A stretch of DNA of 64,000 bases from Leucobacter sp. Psy1 (GCF_020096995.1 NZ_CP083692.1:620001-684000), one strand, 5' to 3'. Shown: positions 6,584-17,041, counted from the stretch's first letter. A program made the numbers and translations. The notes: generated by a model from the letters alone, not told the origin.

Positions 6584-9385
6584 TTACGGGGTGCGGAGGG
6601 GGCCGCGCAGCACCCGCGACACCTCGTTCCGACTGGAGACCTGGAGCTTGCGCAGGACATTGGCGACGTGGAAGCGCACAGTCGCCGGGGAGACGAACAG
6701 CGCCTCGGAGATGAACTTCGTCGAACGTCCGTCCGCGAGGTACTTGGCGATCTCGTCCTCGCGCGGGGTCAGTGTCGCCAGGAGATCCAGGTGCACGGTG
6801 CCCTCGTGCTCCCCGATCTCGGTGGGGTGATCGGTGAGCCGGGGGAGATAGGCGTGCGCACCGATGCGCGACACGATCTCTCTAGCGCGGTGCATCTGCG
6901 CCCGGGCATCACCGGCGCGGCCTCGAGACACGAGATAGGCCGCGTAGTCCGCGCGTGTGAGGGCCTCGACGAGTGGCGTGTTCTCACCATCGAGCGCGGT
7001 CCGGTAGTGGTGGTCGGGCAGCTCTGAGCTCTCGTCGTGGCGCACCACCCGTGCCTCCGCGATGCGCGCCCGGAGCCACTCGAGTGACCCCCAGAACTCG
7101 AACCAGCGATTTCCCCTGAGGTCCGAGAGCGCCGCAACGAGCTCCTCGGCCTCCGGGAGCCGGCCAACGTCGATCAGGGCGTGCGCGCGATAGGTCAGGT
7201 AGCCGTGCTGCGTCGTGGTCAGGTGCTGTACGCGCTTGGGTTCGGTCGCAGTGATGACGGCGTGGGGGTCCCCGCTCGACCGGGCGGCTTCGCACTCGGC
7301 CATGATCGCGAGATCGGCCCCATAGCTCTCCCAGGGCAGATCGGGGAGTCGGGACGCGACGACGAGCAGCTGCTGCGGGTCCTCGCTTCCCGTGATCGCC
7401 GCGATCGACGCGCGGAGTGCCGACGATGTCAGTCGCACTCCGACCTCGAGTGAACCGTAAATGACTTCCTCGGCATCGCTCAGCGAGCTGCGTGCCTCCT
7501 GCAGACGACCTGACAGCATGAGCGAGTGGGCATGGATGATCCGGATCGTCCCGGCAGCCCACGGGGGCTCCCCGTGCTCGGACGAGGCGATCGCTTCGCC
7601 CGAGAGTTCGCGCGCGAGGTCGAGGTCGCCGAGCGACATCGCGAGCTGCGCGAGCGGCGCCAGCGCATCGGCGCGGTGCGCTCCGAGAGGGAGTGCGCGC
7701 GCACGCGCGATGAGGGCCATCAACTCCACTCTGGCGTTACCGGGGTGCTGATGCTTCAGCGTGCGTGCGGCGTGGTGGCTTTCCAGGATGAGCGCGTAGG
7801 CCCGCGGCGCGATCATCCATGCGAGGCGGGCGTCAGCGAGGTCGGCCGGCTCCTCCGGGGCCTGCTCCCAGAGCTTATGTGCGCGTTCGAGGAGGGGAGT
7901 CAACTCATGCGCCGCCCGACTTCGTGCCGAGATGATGACCGCGATCGACGCGAGGAAGGCCCGTAGCGTGCGGGTGTCAGCGTCGTCATCGGCGTTGCTC
8001 CCTGAAAGCGCCCGGTCAAGTCGTTCGAGTTCCGGCTCGTCCTCGAACCGGTACATGCCCAGGGCGATCGCAACGCATTCCCGAAGGAGGGACGGGGGAA
8101 GCGTCTCGATCTCCGGGAGGAACTCGAGAACGGCGAACCCGGTCTTGTTTCGCAGATTGAGGAGCACGAGGTCGAGCAGGAGCCGCTCACGCTCCGCTCC
8201 GGATGCGAGCCCGAGAGCACCACGGATCGCCTCGTCGGCGTGGTCAAACCGACCGCGCCGAATAGCATCCTCAACGTACTCGTTCACTGTTTCGGCGAGC
8301 CCGGCGTCCCAACCCGAGGCGCCGTCGAGGGCGTGGGCCACGGCGACGAACCCGTCGGTGACCCCCGCCAAGGCTCGAGAGATCAGCTGGGAGCGTTCCG
8401 TGCTCAGCCGCTGGCGGAGAGAGCACGAGATCAGTGCGTGAGCGGGCGCCAGTGTGGTGCCGAATCCGGATTCGACGATGAGTGCGGCCGAGGTGGCCGC
8501 CGAGATGTCCACCTCTCCGCCGAGGCTGCGGGCGACGGCAAGCACTTCAGCGGCGCTGAGTTCTTGCGAGGCGAGGGCGACGATCTCCGTCGCGAGCCGT
8601 CCGGCGTCATCGAGTTCGGTGTACGGTCTGAGCGTCGGATCCTCGTCCATGGGAACCCACTCGCGAATCGGGACGTCCCAGGTCAGGTGCAACTGGCGGA
8701 TCTCATCCGATGTGAGCTGGCCGAACACGCGCTCGACACCGGAGAACGTTCCTCCGGTGGCCCCGAGAATCTTCTCCGCTGCGGCGGTTGAAATGCCGGT
8801 GCCGAGGCGCTCGATCGCGAGGCCCTTGATGTGGGAGACGGTCAACGGCTCGAAATCGAAGCGGCGATGCTGGGGGTTCGCATCGGTCACTCGGCTCAGG
8901 TGGGCAGCGAAGGACTCGGGGTGGTCGCGATAGCGCGTCGCGAACGCCAGGACCACCCGCTGCTGCACCACGCGGGGAATGATGTATCTGAGGACACGCA
9001 CCGAAGCGCTGTCGATCCAGTGCGCGTTGTCGATGAGCACCGTCCGGAGCGCGCCGTCGGGGAGGTCGACGAGGGCGTGCAAGAGACGGGTCGCCACCTC
9101 TGCCGACGGGGTGGACGGATCGATCTGCGCGTTCCGGGTCAGGCCAGCGCTCAGGATGCGTTCGATGAAGCTGAACGGGATCTCGTGCTCGAATTCGTCC
9201 GCGCTCACGTAGTGGACTGGGCCGACGTTCTCGCGATCGATGTGCTCACCGAGCCTGCGGAGGAAGGTCGTCTTGCCGGTGCCGGTCACACCGGTCACCA
9301 GGAGGAGCATCCCGTCGCTTCGCAGCGCATCGGCCGTCAGCTCCTCGGCTTGGCGGCCGCGGATCTGCGAAATGTTCTGCGGCAT
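6584..9385 (-). CDS. Large ATP-binding LuxR-family regulator (LAL type)
   Basis: A 933-aa transcription factor. The N-terminus has an AAA/STAND ATPase with Walker A GVTGTGKTT (32-40) and Walker B-like VLIDNAHW near 120. The middle is a long helical, TPR-like region, and the C-terminus (about 867-925) has a LuxR-type helix-turn-helix beginning LTPREDEIAKYL. AAGGGGT precedes the ATG. It converges on the SipW module with 13 bases between stops, so it is a candidate regulator of that module. The inducer is unknown. Such proteins usually respond to a small ligand through the central region. Confidence 0.85.
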   Translation of the reverse strand: MPQNISQIRGRQAEELTADALRSDGMLLLVTGVTGTGKTTFLRRLGEHIDRENVGPVHYVSADEFEHEIPFSFIERILSAGLTRNAQIDPSTPSAEVATRLLHALVDLPDGALRTVLIDNAHWIDSASVRVLRYIIPRVVQQRVVLAFATRYRDHPESFAAHLSRVTDANPQHRRFDFEPLTVSHIKGLAIERLGTGISTAAAEKILGATGGTFSGVERVFGQLTSDEIRQLHLTWDVPIREWVPMDEDPTLRPYTELDDAGRLATEIVALASQELSAAEVLAVARSLGGEVDISAATSAALIVESGFGTTLAPAHALISCSLRQRLSTERSQLISRALAGVTDGFVAVAHALDGASGWDAGLAETVNEYVEDAIRRGRFDHADEAIRGALGLASGAERERLLLDLVLLNLRNKTGFAVLEFLPEIETLPPSLLRECVAIALGMYRFEDEPELERLDRALSGSNADDDADTRTLRAFLASIAVIISARSRAAHELTPLLERAHKLWEQAPEEPADLADARLAWMIAPRAYALILESHHAARTLKHQHPGNARVELMALIARARALPLGAHRADALAPLAQLAMSLGDLDLARELSGEAIASSEHGEPPWAAGTIRIIHAHSLMLSGRLQEARSSLSDAEEVIYGSLEVGVRLTSSALRASIAAITGSEDPQQLLVVASRLPDLPWESYGADLAIMAECEAARSSGDPHAVITATEPKRVQHLTTTQHGYLTYRAHALIDVGRLPEAEELVAALSDLRGNRWFEFWGSLEWLRARIAEARVVRHDESSELPDHHYRTALDGENTPLVEALTRADYAAYLVSRGRAGDARAQMHRAREIVSRIGAHAYLPRLTDHPTEIGEHEGTVHLDLLATLTPREDEIAKYLADGRSTKFISEALFVSPATVRFHVANVLRKLQVSSRNEVSRVLRGPLRTP

Positions 9386-9409
9386 GCCGCACCCCTTTTC
9401 AGCGTGTGT

Positions 9410-9423
9410 ATCACCGAAGTGAT
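9410..9423. promoter_or_regulatory. Palindrome ahead of the LuxR-type gene
   Basis: ATCAC-CGAA-GTGAT lies 25-38 bases upstream of the regulator start, flanked by TTCAGCGT (9398-9405) and its complement ACGCTGAA (9446-9453). It may be an autoregulatory operator or a leader hairpin. A TAAAAT box on the minus strand (9494-9499) is a possible -10 for this gene, without a clear -35. Confidence 0.3.
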
Positions 9424-9619
9424 GCCCGTCTGCGTTCGTGTGTCGACGCTGAAACCCGAAGTCCGCGACAGGCCCTATTGTTCCCCGGCTCGAATTTTAC
9501 ACCGAGGCGTAACAGTTCGCCGAGTATGACGGACCCGCGCGGGAGTGTGACGACTGCTCTCGGAAAGCCTGCGCTCCCGCTCCCTCGGCACGCCTCCAGT
9601 GGCGGGTCCGGGTGCACGA

Positions 9620-9625
9620 TAGGAT
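9620..9625 (+). promoter_or_regulatory. Candidate -10 box of the parA-scpAB operon
   Basis: TAGGAT lies 29 bases before the parA GTG, fitting an extension-free actinobacterial -10. No convincing -35 is present. The remaining 269-base divergent gap (9386-9654) shows no gene. Confidence 0.4.
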
Positions 9626-9654
9626 GGAGCGTCAGCGGAACGAGAGGGGCGAGA

Positions 9655-10509
9655 GTGGCGACCAACGCGGCGAAACCCGGCCCGACGGGGCGACCCGACC
9701 GATTCATCCCGGTTCCGCCGAAGCTCGACCGTCACGGGCCCGCGCGCATCATCGCGATGTGCAACCAGAAGGGCGGCGTCGGCAAGACGACGAGCACCAT
9801 CAACCTCGCTGCCGCTCTCGCGCGCTACGGTCGTCGCGTCCTCGCCGTCGACTTCGATCCGCAGGGCGCGCTGTCCGCTGGACTCGGGGTGCCAGCGCAC
9901 GACGTACCCACCATCTACGACCTCATGCTCGGCAAGGAGAAGGACCCGCGCGACGTGGTCCAGCACACCGATACGCCGCGTCTCGACGTGATTCCGGCGA
10001 ACATCGATCTCTCGGCCGCCGAAGTGCACCTCGTGACCGAGGTCGCGCGCGAGCAGATCCTTGCCGGTGTGCTGCGGAAGCTCGCGCCCGATTACGACGT
10101 GATCCTGGTCGACTGCCAGCCCTCGCTCGGCCTGCTCACCGTCAACGCGCTGACCGCGAGCCACGGCGTTCTGATCCCGCTCGCGTGCGAGTACTTCGCT
10201 CTTCGCGGCGTCGCGTTGCTCATCGAGACGATCGACAAGGTGCGCGACCGATTGAACCCGATGCTCGAGCTCGACGGAATCGTCGCCACCATGTACGACC
10301 CCCGGACGCTCCACGCCCGCGAGGTGCTCGAGCGGGTCGTCGATACGTTCGGCGACAAGGTCTTCGACACCGTCATCGGCCGCACCGTGAAGTTGCCGGA
10401 CGCGCAGATCGCGGCGAAGAGCGTGCTCGACTACGCTCCGAGCAACTCCGCCGCTGAGGCGTACCTGCGGCTGTCACGCGAACTCGTCGAGCGGAAGCTC
10501 TGCGCGTAG
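9655..10509 (+). CDS. parA: ParA-family ATPase of the scpAB operon
   Basis: A 284-aa P-loop ATPase with the deviant Walker A KGGVGKTT (39-46), the DFDPQGALS motif and VDCQPS. GTG at 9655 is chosen because GAGAGGGG precedes it; the open frame extends to 9406, but that part is not ParA-like and crosses the promoter. This is the second, ScpAB-linked actinobacterial ParA (as in the mycobacterial parA-scpA-scpB-rluB-cmk-der run), not the parB-linked one. It probably helps chromosome organisation or segregation; its exact role is less well known than that of canonical ParA. Confidence 0.85.
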   Translation: MATNAAKPGPTGRPDRFIPVPPKLDRHGPARIIAMCNQKGGVGKTTSTINLAAALARYGRRVLAVDFDPQGALSAGLGVPAHDVPTIYDLMLGKEKDPRDVVQHTDTPRLDVIPANIDLSAAEVHLVTEVAREQILAGVLRKLAPDYDVILVDCQPSLGLLTVNALTASHGVLIPLACEYFALRGVALLIETIDKVRDRLNPMLELDGIVATMYDPRTLHAREVLERVVDTFGDKVFDTVIGRTVKLPDAQIAAKSVLDYAPSNSAAEAYLRLSRELVERKLCA

Positions 10510-10514
10510 AGCCG

Positions 10515-11342
10515 ATGGCCGCGCAGCAGACGGAAGAAGGGCTGGGCGCGGGGGCCGCGCCCGGATTCCACGTCACCCTCGACTCATTCGACGGGCCGTT
10601 CGACCTGCTGCTCAACCTCATCGGCAAGCACGAGCTCGACATCACCGAGGTGTCGCTCAGCCTCGTGACGGACGAGTTCATCTCGTACCTCTCCGGTCTG
10701 GAAGGGCAGGGGCTCGTCGAACTTGACCAGGCCTCCGAGTTCCTCGTCGTGGCGGCCACGCTCCTCGACCTCAAGATCGCGAGCCTCCTCCCGCAGGGCG
10801 AGGTCGTCGACGCCGATGACGTCGCGCTGCTCGAAGCCAGGGATCTCCTGTTCGCCCGGTTGCTGCAGTACCGCGCCTTCAAACAGGCGAGCGACTGGTT
10901 CCGGGGCAGACTCGCGACCGAGGCCGCCAGGCATCCGCGGCAGACGCCGCTCGACCACCAGTACCGCAATCGCGGCCCCGAACTCGTGTGGACGCTCTCG
11001 CCCGAGGACTTCGCCGCCATCGCGACGCTGGCATTCACCCCGCGAGAGATCCCGACGGTCGGACTCGAGCACCTCCACGCGCCGCTCGTCTCGATCCGCG
11101 AGCAGGCGGCGATCGTCGTGTCCCTGCTCCGCACTGCCGGTCGGCAGTCGTTCCGTGAGATGATCGCCGGAGTGACCGAGCAGGGCGTCATCGTCGCGAG
11201 GTTCCTCGCGATCCTGGAACTCTACCGGCGATCCGCCGTCACGTTCGAACAACTCGAACCGCTCGGCGAGCTGACCGTGACGTGGACCGGTGAGCACTGG
11301 TCCGACGACGACCTCGCAACCCTGGGAACCGACTATGACTGA
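10515..11342 (+). CDS. scpA: Segregation and condensation protein A
   Basis: Kleisin subunit (275 aa) that bridges SMC heads. The N-terminal segment FDGPFDLLLNLI (about 28-39) is the family signature that binds the SMC neck, followed by the helical region with LDLKIASLLPQ. It starts five bases after parA, and its last eight bases overlap scpB (ATGACTGA), consistent with co-translation of the ScpA-ScpB complex. Confidence 0.93.
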   Translation: MAAQQTEEGLGAGAAPGFHVTLDSFDGPFDLLLNLIGKHELDITEVSLSLVTDEFISYLSGLEGQGLVELDQASEFLVVAATLLDLKIASLLPQGEVVDADDVALLEARDLLFARLLQYRAFKQASDWFRGRLATEAARHPRQTPLDHQYRNRGPELVWTLSPEDFAAIATLAFTPREIPTVGLEHLHAPLVSIREQAAIVVSLLRTAGRQSFREMIAGVTEQGVIVARFLAILELYRRSAVTFEQLEPLGELTVTWTGEHWSDDDLATLGTDYD

Positions 11343-12018
11343 AGACGTGAACACGCTCGAGACCGATACCGAGACTGACACCGAGAGCGAGCTCGACCGC
11401 GTGCGCAGTCGGCACACGCTCGAGCAGCAGCTCGAGGCCGTGCTGATCGTCGCGGATGAGCCGCTCAGTGCCGTCGCGCTCGCCACCGCCACCAATCGTC
11501 CGGTGCGCGAGGTGAAGCGTGCGGTCGCGGCGCTCATCGCCGACTACGACGGCGGCGCCGACGGGGAGCCCAGGGGCTTCGAGTTGCGCGAGGTCGCCGG
11601 AGGGTTCCGCTTCTACGTCCGCGCGAGCCTCGACCCCGTCATCGCCGATTTCGTGCAGCAGCAGAGCCCGGCGAAGCTGTCGCAGGCCGCGCTCGAGACG
11701 CTCGCCGTCATCGCCTACCGGCAGCCCATCTCACGCGGAGCGATCGCCTCGATCCGCGCCGTCGGTGTCGACTCCGTTGTGCGCACACTGGTCGGGAGAG
11801 GACTCATCACCGAGGTCGGGCAGGACCCCGAAACAGGCGCCTTCCTGTACGGCACGACCGACGAGTTGCTGCGGCACCTCGGCATCGGTTCGATCGAGGA
11901 GCTGCCCCCGATCTCACCGCTGCTCGACGACGGCAGCGACGGCTTCGACGCGGAAGGGCTCCACGCTGCGCCCAGTCCCGTACCATCGCTCGACGACGCG
12001 GAACGGAGCGACGCGTGA
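11335..12018 (+). CDS. scpB: Segregation and condensation protein B
   Basis: A 227-aa winged-helix dimer that binds ScpA and stabilises the condensin complex. ATG at 11335 overlaps the scpA stop; the longer open frame from 11290 is unlikely. The acidic N-terminal leader (about 1-25) is followed by LEAVLIVADEPLS and the LAVIAYRQPISR segment typical of ScpB. The acidic C-terminal tail is variable in the family. Confidence 0.93.
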   Translation: MTEDVNTLETDTETDTESELDRVRSRHTLEQQLEAVLIVADEPLSAVALATATNRPVREVKRAVAALIADYDGGADGEPRGFELREVAGGFRFYVRASLDPVIADFVQQQSPAKLSQAALETLAVIAYRQPISRGAIASIRAVGVDSVVRTLVGRGLITEVGQDPETGAFLYGTTDELLRHLGIGSIEELPPISPLLDDGSDGFDAEGLHAAPSPVPSLDDAERSDA

Positions 12019-12920
12019 GCGAAGCACCCCAGGATCAGAGGCCCCGCCTGCAGAAGGCGCTCGCCCACGCCGGTGTCGCCTCGCGGCGCGCGTGCGAGAC
12101 GCTCATCGCCAGCGGCCGAGTCGAGGTGAACGGCGAACCCGTGTTCGAGCTGGGCAGCCGCATCGACATCGCGCACGACGAGGTGCGGGTCGACGGCGTC
12201 GTCGTGCAGCTCGACGTCTCCAAGCGTTACTTCATGCTGAACAAGCCGCGGGGCGTCGTCTCCACCATGAGCGACGAGCAGGGCCGACCCGACCTCCGCG
12301 AGTTCACCGACCGCTTCGAGGAGCGGCTGTACAACGTCGGCCGACTCGACACGGACACGAGCGGCCTGCTCATCCTCACCAACGACGGGGAGTTGGCCCA
12401 CGCACTCGCGCACCCGAAATTCGGCGTCGAGAAGACCTATATCGCGAAGGTGCGCGGGCGGGTGACGCCCGCCGTGATCCAGCGGCTGCGCGACGGTATC
12501 GAACTCGCCGACGGGCCGATCCACGCGGATCACGCGAAGATTCTGCCTGGCGGCCGCGGCGCGAGCCACTCGCTCGTCGAGCTCACCCTCCACTCGGGTC
12601 GCAACCGCATCGTGCGCCGCATGCTCGCCGAAGTCGGGCACCCCGTCGTGGAACTGGTGCGGCGGCGCTTCGGTCCGCTCTCGCTCGGCACACTCGGCAT
12701 CGGCGAGATGCGCGAACTCTCCTCGGGGGAGCGCGGGGCGCTGCTCAGTGCGACTCAACCGAGTGACGGCGTCACTGCCACCGGCGGACGGCCGGGGGAC
12801 GGCAAGGGCGCGAAGGGCATGCGCGGCGTCGCCGCCCGTGGCAACCCGCACGGGCGAGGCCCGCGACCGGACGAACGCGGGGCGAACACCCGACGAGACG
12901 AGAAGGGCTCGGACCGATGA
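12015..12920 (+). CDS. rluB: Pseudouridine synthase (RluB/RsuA family)
   Basis: A 301-aa ribosomal RNA pseudouridine synthase. The S4 RNA-binding domain is at the N-terminus (RLQKALAHAGVASRRACE), and the catalytic Asp is in GRLDTDTSGLLILTNDG near 115-130. The basic, Gly/Arg-rich tail (about 255-301) is likely disordered and RNA-binding. It overlaps scpB by GTGA, the usual actinobacterial order. The exact target base (the large-subunit rRNA site of RluB) is inferred from the family. Confidence 0.88.
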   Translation: MSEAPQDQRPRLQKALAHAGVASRRACETLIASGRVEVNGEPVFELGSRIDIAHDEVRVDGVVVQLDVSKRYFMLNKPRGVVSTMSDEQGRPDLREFTDRFEERLYNVGRLDTDTSGLLILTNDGELAHALAHPKFGVEKTYIAKVRGRVTPAVIQRLRDGIELADGPIHADHAKILPGGRGASHSLVELTLHSGRNRIVRRMLAEVGHPVVELVRRRFGPLSLGTLGIGEMRELSSGERGALLSATQPSDGVTATGGRPGDGKGAKGMRGVAARGNPHGRGPRPDERGANTRRDEKGSDR

Positions 12921-14017
12921 GCGAAATCCGTGGAGCCCGTACCGCGCGTACCGCGGGACCCGTGCACATCGTGGGCGCCGGACTGCTCGGCGCCAGCGTC
13001 GGCCTCGGCCTGCGCGAACTCGGCGTCGATGTCACCCTCGAAGACCTGTCTCCGACCACCGTCGCGCTCGCCGCGGACTACGGAGCTGGGCGGGTACGGG
13101 AAGCCTCCGATCCCGAACCAGCGCTCGTCGTCGTGGCGACTCCGCCAGACGTCACCGCCGACGCAGTCGAAGCCGCGCTCGCGCGCTTCACCGCTTCCAC
13201 CGTCACCGACGTCGCCAGCGTGAAACTCGCTCCGTACAAGGCGCTCCGAGCGCGCGGCGTCGACCTCACCCGCTACGTGGGGTCGCACCCGATGGCGGGG
13301 CGCGAGCGCGGCGGCGCCATCATGGCCCGCGCCGACCTCTTCACCGCGCGCCCGTGGATCATCTGCCGAGACGGTGAAACCCCGGCGACATCGCTCGCAC
13401 TCGTGGAGGCCGTGGCACTCGACCTGGGAGCCTCGCCGCTCGAGATGACTCCCGAGGACCACGACCGCGCCGTCGGCGTCGTCTCCCACCTTCCCCAGAT
13501 CGTCTCGAGCCTGCTCGCGGGGCGTCTGCTCCCCGCCGCTGACCAGGCCGTCGGACTCGCCGGGCAGGGCCTGCGCGACACGACGCGCATCGCATCGAGC
13601 GATCCGGAGCTCTGGGTGCAGATCCTCACCGCCAACCGCGGTCCCGTCGTCGAACTCCTCGAAGGGGTGCAGGCCGATCTCACCGCGCTAACGGGTGCCC
13701 TCCGAGACACTGACGCCCCCGGCGCGAAGCGCGCCATCGCGGGGTTCCTCGCGGACGGTAACCGCGGCGTCGCGCGGATCCCCGGTAAGCACGGCTCCTC
13801 CGAGCGGTTCGTGCGTCTCACGGTGCTCGTCGACGATCAACCCGGCGAACTCGGACGTCTGCTCACCGAACTCGGAGAGCTGGGGGTTAACATGGAAGAC
13901 TTGCGCCTCGAGCACTCGCCGGGCGCCCAGATCGGCTTCGCCGAGATCGCGGTCCTTCCGGAAGTGGTCGAGAGCGCGAGGCGAGACCTCACCGAGCGCG
14001 GATGGAGAACGCTGTGA
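12917..14017 (+). CDS. tyrA: Prephenate dehydrogenase
   Basis: A 366-aa enzyme oxidising prephenate to 4-hydroxyphenylpyruvate for tyrosine synthesis. Rossmann motif GAGLLGASVG at the start, GSHPMAGRERGG with the substrate-side His near 119, and a C-terminal ACT domain from about 295 (VLVDDQPGELGRLL) that probably senses tyrosine. Coupled to rluB by ATGA. Its place between rluB and cmk fits Microbacteriaceae better than mycobacteria. Confidence 0.9.
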   Translation: MSEIRGARTARTAGPVHIVGAGLLGASVGLGLRELGVDVTLEDLSPTTVALAADYGAGRVREASDPEPALVVVATPPDVTADAVEAALARFTASTVTDVASVKLAPYKALRARGVDLTRYVGSHPMAGRERGGAIMARADLFTARPWIICRDGETPATSLALVEAVALDLGASPLEMTPEDHDRAVGVVSHLPQIVSSLLAGRLLPAADQAVGLAGQGLRDTTRIASSDPELWVQILTANRGPVVELLEGVQADLTALTGALRDTDAPGAKRAIAGFLADGNRGVARIPGKHGSSERFVRLTVLVDDQPGELGRLLTELGELGVNMEDLRLEHSPGAQIGFAEIAVLPEVVESARRDLTERGWRTL

Positions 14018-14739
14018 CCGACGCCCCGATCCTCGTCGCCATCGACGGGCCTGCCGGCAGCGGCAAGTCGAGCGTATCCCGCGCCGCAGCCGAGCGACTC
14101 GAGTTCGGCATCCTCGATACCGGCGCCGCCTATCGCGCACTTGCCTGGACCGCGCTCGAGACAGGGGTGGACCTGGACTCGGCCGAAGCAGTTGCTGACG
14201 TGCTCGGCTCGTGGCGCTACGAGACCACGCTGCGCGGGCCGCAGCAGGTCACGGTTCAGGTGCCGGATCGCAGCCGCTCGGATGTCACCACCGCCATCCG
14301 TGAACCGGGTATCAGCGCGCAGGTCAGCCGAGTGTCGAAGCACTCGCGCGTCCGCGACGAATTGAACGCCATGTTCCGCCGGATCGTCGCCGAGTCCGGG
14401 CTCCCCGGTGTGGTGATCGAGGGCCGCGACATCACCACGGTGGTGGCCCCGGACGCGCCGGTCCGAATCCTGATGACCGCCTCCCCTGACGTGCGCGCGC
14501 AGCGCCGCGCCGGTGAGCTCCCCGGCATGACCCACGAGCAAGTGCTCGCCGACATCGAAGCCCGCGACGCGAAAGATGCGCTCGTCGTCGACTTCTTCAC
14601 CGCAGCGCCAGGCGTGACGCTCATCGACACGAGCGATCTCGATTTCGACGGCTCCGTCGACGCCGTGATCGACGTGGTCCGCGGCGCCCAGAACGAACTG
14701 GCGGACTCCACGTCCGCCGCGAACGGAGACACCCCATGA
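14014..14739 (+). CDS. cmk: Cytidylate kinase
   Basis: A 241-aa CMP/dCMP kinase. P-loop GPAGSGKSS near 11-19, the [10 protein letters not shown] substrate segment, and [12 protein letters not shown] at 14014 is preferred: it overlaps the tyrA stop (GTGA) and has GGAG six bases before it, whereas the in-frame ATG at 14002 lacks a ribosome site. It overlaps der by ATGA. Confidence 0.92.
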   Translation: MTDAPILVAIDGPAGSGKSSVSRAAAERLEFGILDTGAAYRALAWTALETGVDLDSAEAVADVLGSWRYETTLRGPQQVTVQVPDRSRSDVTTAIREPGISAQVSRVSKHSRVRDELNAMFRRIVAESGLPGVVIEGRDITTVVAPDAPVRILMTASPDVRAQRRAGELPGMTHEQVLADIEARDAKDALVVDFFTAAPGVTLIDTSDLDFDGSVDAVIDVVRGAQNELADSTSAANGDTP

Positions 14740-16298
14740 CCGACCAGCACACCGGACCGGACGGGACCGACGCCGAGGGGGCGTTCGACCCGTCGCAGAT
14801 CGACGAGAACGACGTGATCGTCGGCGGCGAATACGATGCGGCCTTCGACAGCGACGACGTGACCGACGAGGAGCGTCTCGCGGCCATGCGCTCGAACCTC
14901 GAGGGGTACGAGCTCGAGGAAGAAGACGCGTTCCTCGTGAACGCCGACGGCGAGTTCATCGGATTCACGGAGCCCTCGGCCGAGGCGCTGCCGGTCGTCG
15001 CCATCGTCGGACGCCCGAACGTCGGCAAGTCCGCGCTCGTGAACCGGATCCTCGGCCGCCGCGAGGCCGTCGTCGAGGACGTGCCTGGTGTCACTCGCGA
15101 CCGCGTGAGCTACCCGGCCGAGTGGGTCGGCAAGCGCTTCACCGTCGTCGATACGGGCGGCTGGGAGCCCGATGCGCGCGGCATCGACGCCGCCGTCGCG
15201 CAGCAGGCGGAGGTCGCGATCGAGCTGTGCGACGCCGTGATGTTCGTGGTCGACTCCCGAGTCGGCCCGACCGCGACCGACGAGCACGTCGTCGGTCTTC
15301 TGCGCCGCACGAACAAGCCGGTTTTCCTGGTCGCCAACAAGGTCGACGACGCCATCCAGGAGCCTGAGGCCGCAGCGCTCTGGTCGCTCGGCCTCGGTGA
15401 GCCGCACCCCGTCTCGGCGCTGCACGGCCGCGGTGTTGCCGACCTGCTCGATGAGGTCATCTCCGCCCTGCCCGACGAGTCTGCGGTCGCGCAGCCGAAG
15501 CTCGGCGGGCCCCGCCGCGTCGCGATCCTCGGGCGACCGAACGTCGGCAAGTCGAGCCTGCTGAACAAGGCTGCCGGTTCCGAGCGCGCCGTCGTCAGCG
15601 ACATCGCCGGCACCACGCGCGACCCGATCGACGAGCAGGTCGAGATCGCCGGGCGCGTGTGGACGTTCGTCGATACGGCGGGCATTCGCCGCAGGGTGCA
15701 CCTGCAGAAGGGCGCGGACTTCTACGCTTCGCTGCGCACCTCGACGGCCCTCGAGAAGGCAGAGGTCGCGATCGTCGTGCTCGACGTCTCCGAGCCGATC
15801 AGCGATCAGGATCTGCGGATCATCGACCTTGTGCTCGAGTCGGGCCGGGCCCTCGTGCTCGCCTTCAACAAGTGGGATCTGCTCGACGATGATCGTCGCC
15901 GCTACCTCGAGCGCGAGATCGAACAGGATCTCTCGCACGTCGACTGGGCCCCTCGCGTCAACATCTCGGCCAGGACCGGGCGCCACCTCGAGAAGCTCGT
16001 GCCAGCGCTCGAGACCGCGCTCGAGTCGTGGGACACCCGCATTCCGACCGGCAAGTTCAACGCCTTCGTCGCCGAACTCGTGCAGGCTCATCCCCACCCC
16101 CTGCGTGGCGGTAAGCAGCCGCGCATCCTCTTCGGCACGCAGGTGCAGAACCGACCGCCGACGTTCGTGCTCTTCACATCCGGATTCCTGGATCCCGGTT
16201 ACCGCCGCTTCATCCAGCGACGCCTGCGCGAGCGCTACGGATTCGAGGGGTCACCTCTCGTCATCAACATGCGCATTCGCGAGAAGCGGCGTCGATGA
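14736..16298 (+). CDS. der: Ribosome-assembly GTPase Der (EngA)
   Basis: A 520-aa double GTPase for 50S subunit maturation. G-domain 1: [11 protein letters not shown] near 91, DTGG and NKVD. G-domain 2: [11 protein letters not shown] near 268, DTAGI and NKWD. A C-terminal KH-like domain with [15 protein letters not shown] follows. The 85-residue acidic N-terminal extension is common in actinobacterial Der. It overlaps both neighbours by four bases. Confidence 0.95.
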   Translation: MTDQHTGPDGTDAEGAFDPSQIDENDVIVGGEYDAAFDSDDVTDEERLAAMRSNLEGYELEEEDAFLVNADGEFIGFTEPSAEALPVVAIVGRPNVGKSALVNRILGRREAVVEDVPGVTRDRVSYPAEWVGKRFTVVDTGGWEPDARGIDAAVAQQAEVAIELCDAVMFVVDSRVGPTATDEHVVGLLRRTNKPVFLVANKVDDAIQEPEAAALWSLGLGEPHPVSALHGRGVADLLDEVISALPDESAVAQPKLGGPRRVAILGRPNVGKSSLLNKAAGSERAVVSDIAGTTRDPIDEQVEIAGRVWTFVDTAGIRRRVHLQKGADFYASLRTSTALEKAEVAIVVLDVSEPISDQDLRIIDLVLESGRALVLAFNKWDLLDDDRRRYLEREIEQDLSHVDWAPRVNISARTGRHLEKLVPALETALESWDTRIPTGKFNAFVAELVQAHPHPLRGGKQPRILFGTQVQNRPPTFVLFTSGFLDPGYRRFIQRRLRERYGFEGSPLVINMRIREKRRR

Positions 16299-17041
16299 GC
16301 CAGCCCCTTCCTCCGAAGAATTTCGACCCCTCGCGGTACCGGGACAAGCCGGTGTCGTTCGTGCGACGCAGCGGTCGCATGACGCCCTCCCAGGAGCGAG
16401 CGTGGGAGGAACTGCGTCACGGCTACCTCGTCGACGTGCCGCGCGGCCCTGCGGCGACCAGTGTCGCCGATGATGCAGCGACCGATCCCGCGCAGCTCTT
16501 CGGCCGCGAGGCGAAGCTCGTCGTCGAGGTCGGGTCGGGGCAGGGGCACGCGATCCTGCACGCGGCCGAGGCGCACCCCGAGACGAACTTCCTCGCGATC
16601 GAGGTGTTCCGCGCCGGCCTCGCCCGCACCATGATCCGCGCCGAGCAGGCAGGCCTCGCCAACCTGAAGCTGGCAGAGGCGAACGCGCCAGAGGTCATCG
16701 AGCGGTTTCTCCCCTCGGGCAGCGTCGACGAGATCTGGGTCTTCTTCCCCGACCCGTGGGCGAAGGCGAAGCACCACAAACGGCGCCTCATCGCGCCGGA
16801 TTTCGCGGCGATCGCGCACCGCGCACTGCGCCCGGGAGGAGTGCTCCGCCTGGCCACGGACTGGGAGGACTACGCCGTGCAAATGCGCGAGGTGCTCGAC
16901 GGCGCCCCGGGGTTCGACCGCGGCTTCGACGGCGAATGGGCCGAACGGTTCGAAGGCCGCGTGCTCACCGCCTTCGAGAAGAAGGGGCAGGATCGGGGCC
17001 GCTCGATCCGCGACCTCTCCTACGTGCGCGAGTCGCTCTGA
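16295..17041 (+). CDS. trmB: tRNA (guanine-N7-)-methyltransferase
   Basis: A 248-aa SAM-dependent enzyme making m7G46 in tRNA. SAM motif [11 protein letters not shown] near 76-86, and the signature [15 protein letters not shown] near 150-164. ATG overlaps the der stop. Its 3' end overlaps the convergent mog gene by 22 bases. Confidence 0.93.
   Translation: MSQPLPPKNFDPSRYRDKPVSFVRRSGRMTPSQERAWEELRHGYLVDVPRGPAATSVADDAATDPAQLFGREAKLVVEVGSGQGHAILHAAEAHPETNFLAIEVFRAGLARTMIRAEQAGLANLKLAEANAPEVIERFLPSGSVDEIWVFFPDPWAKAKHHKRRLIAPDFAAIAHRALRPGGVLRLATDWEDYAVQMREVLDGAPGFDRGFDGEWAERFEGRVLTAFEKKGQDRGRSIRDLSYVRESL

Noticed and set aside
9406-9654. N-terminal extension of parA to 9406
   Set aside because: It crosses the predicted promoter TAGGAT and has no ParA-like residues; GTG 9655 has a proper ribosome site.
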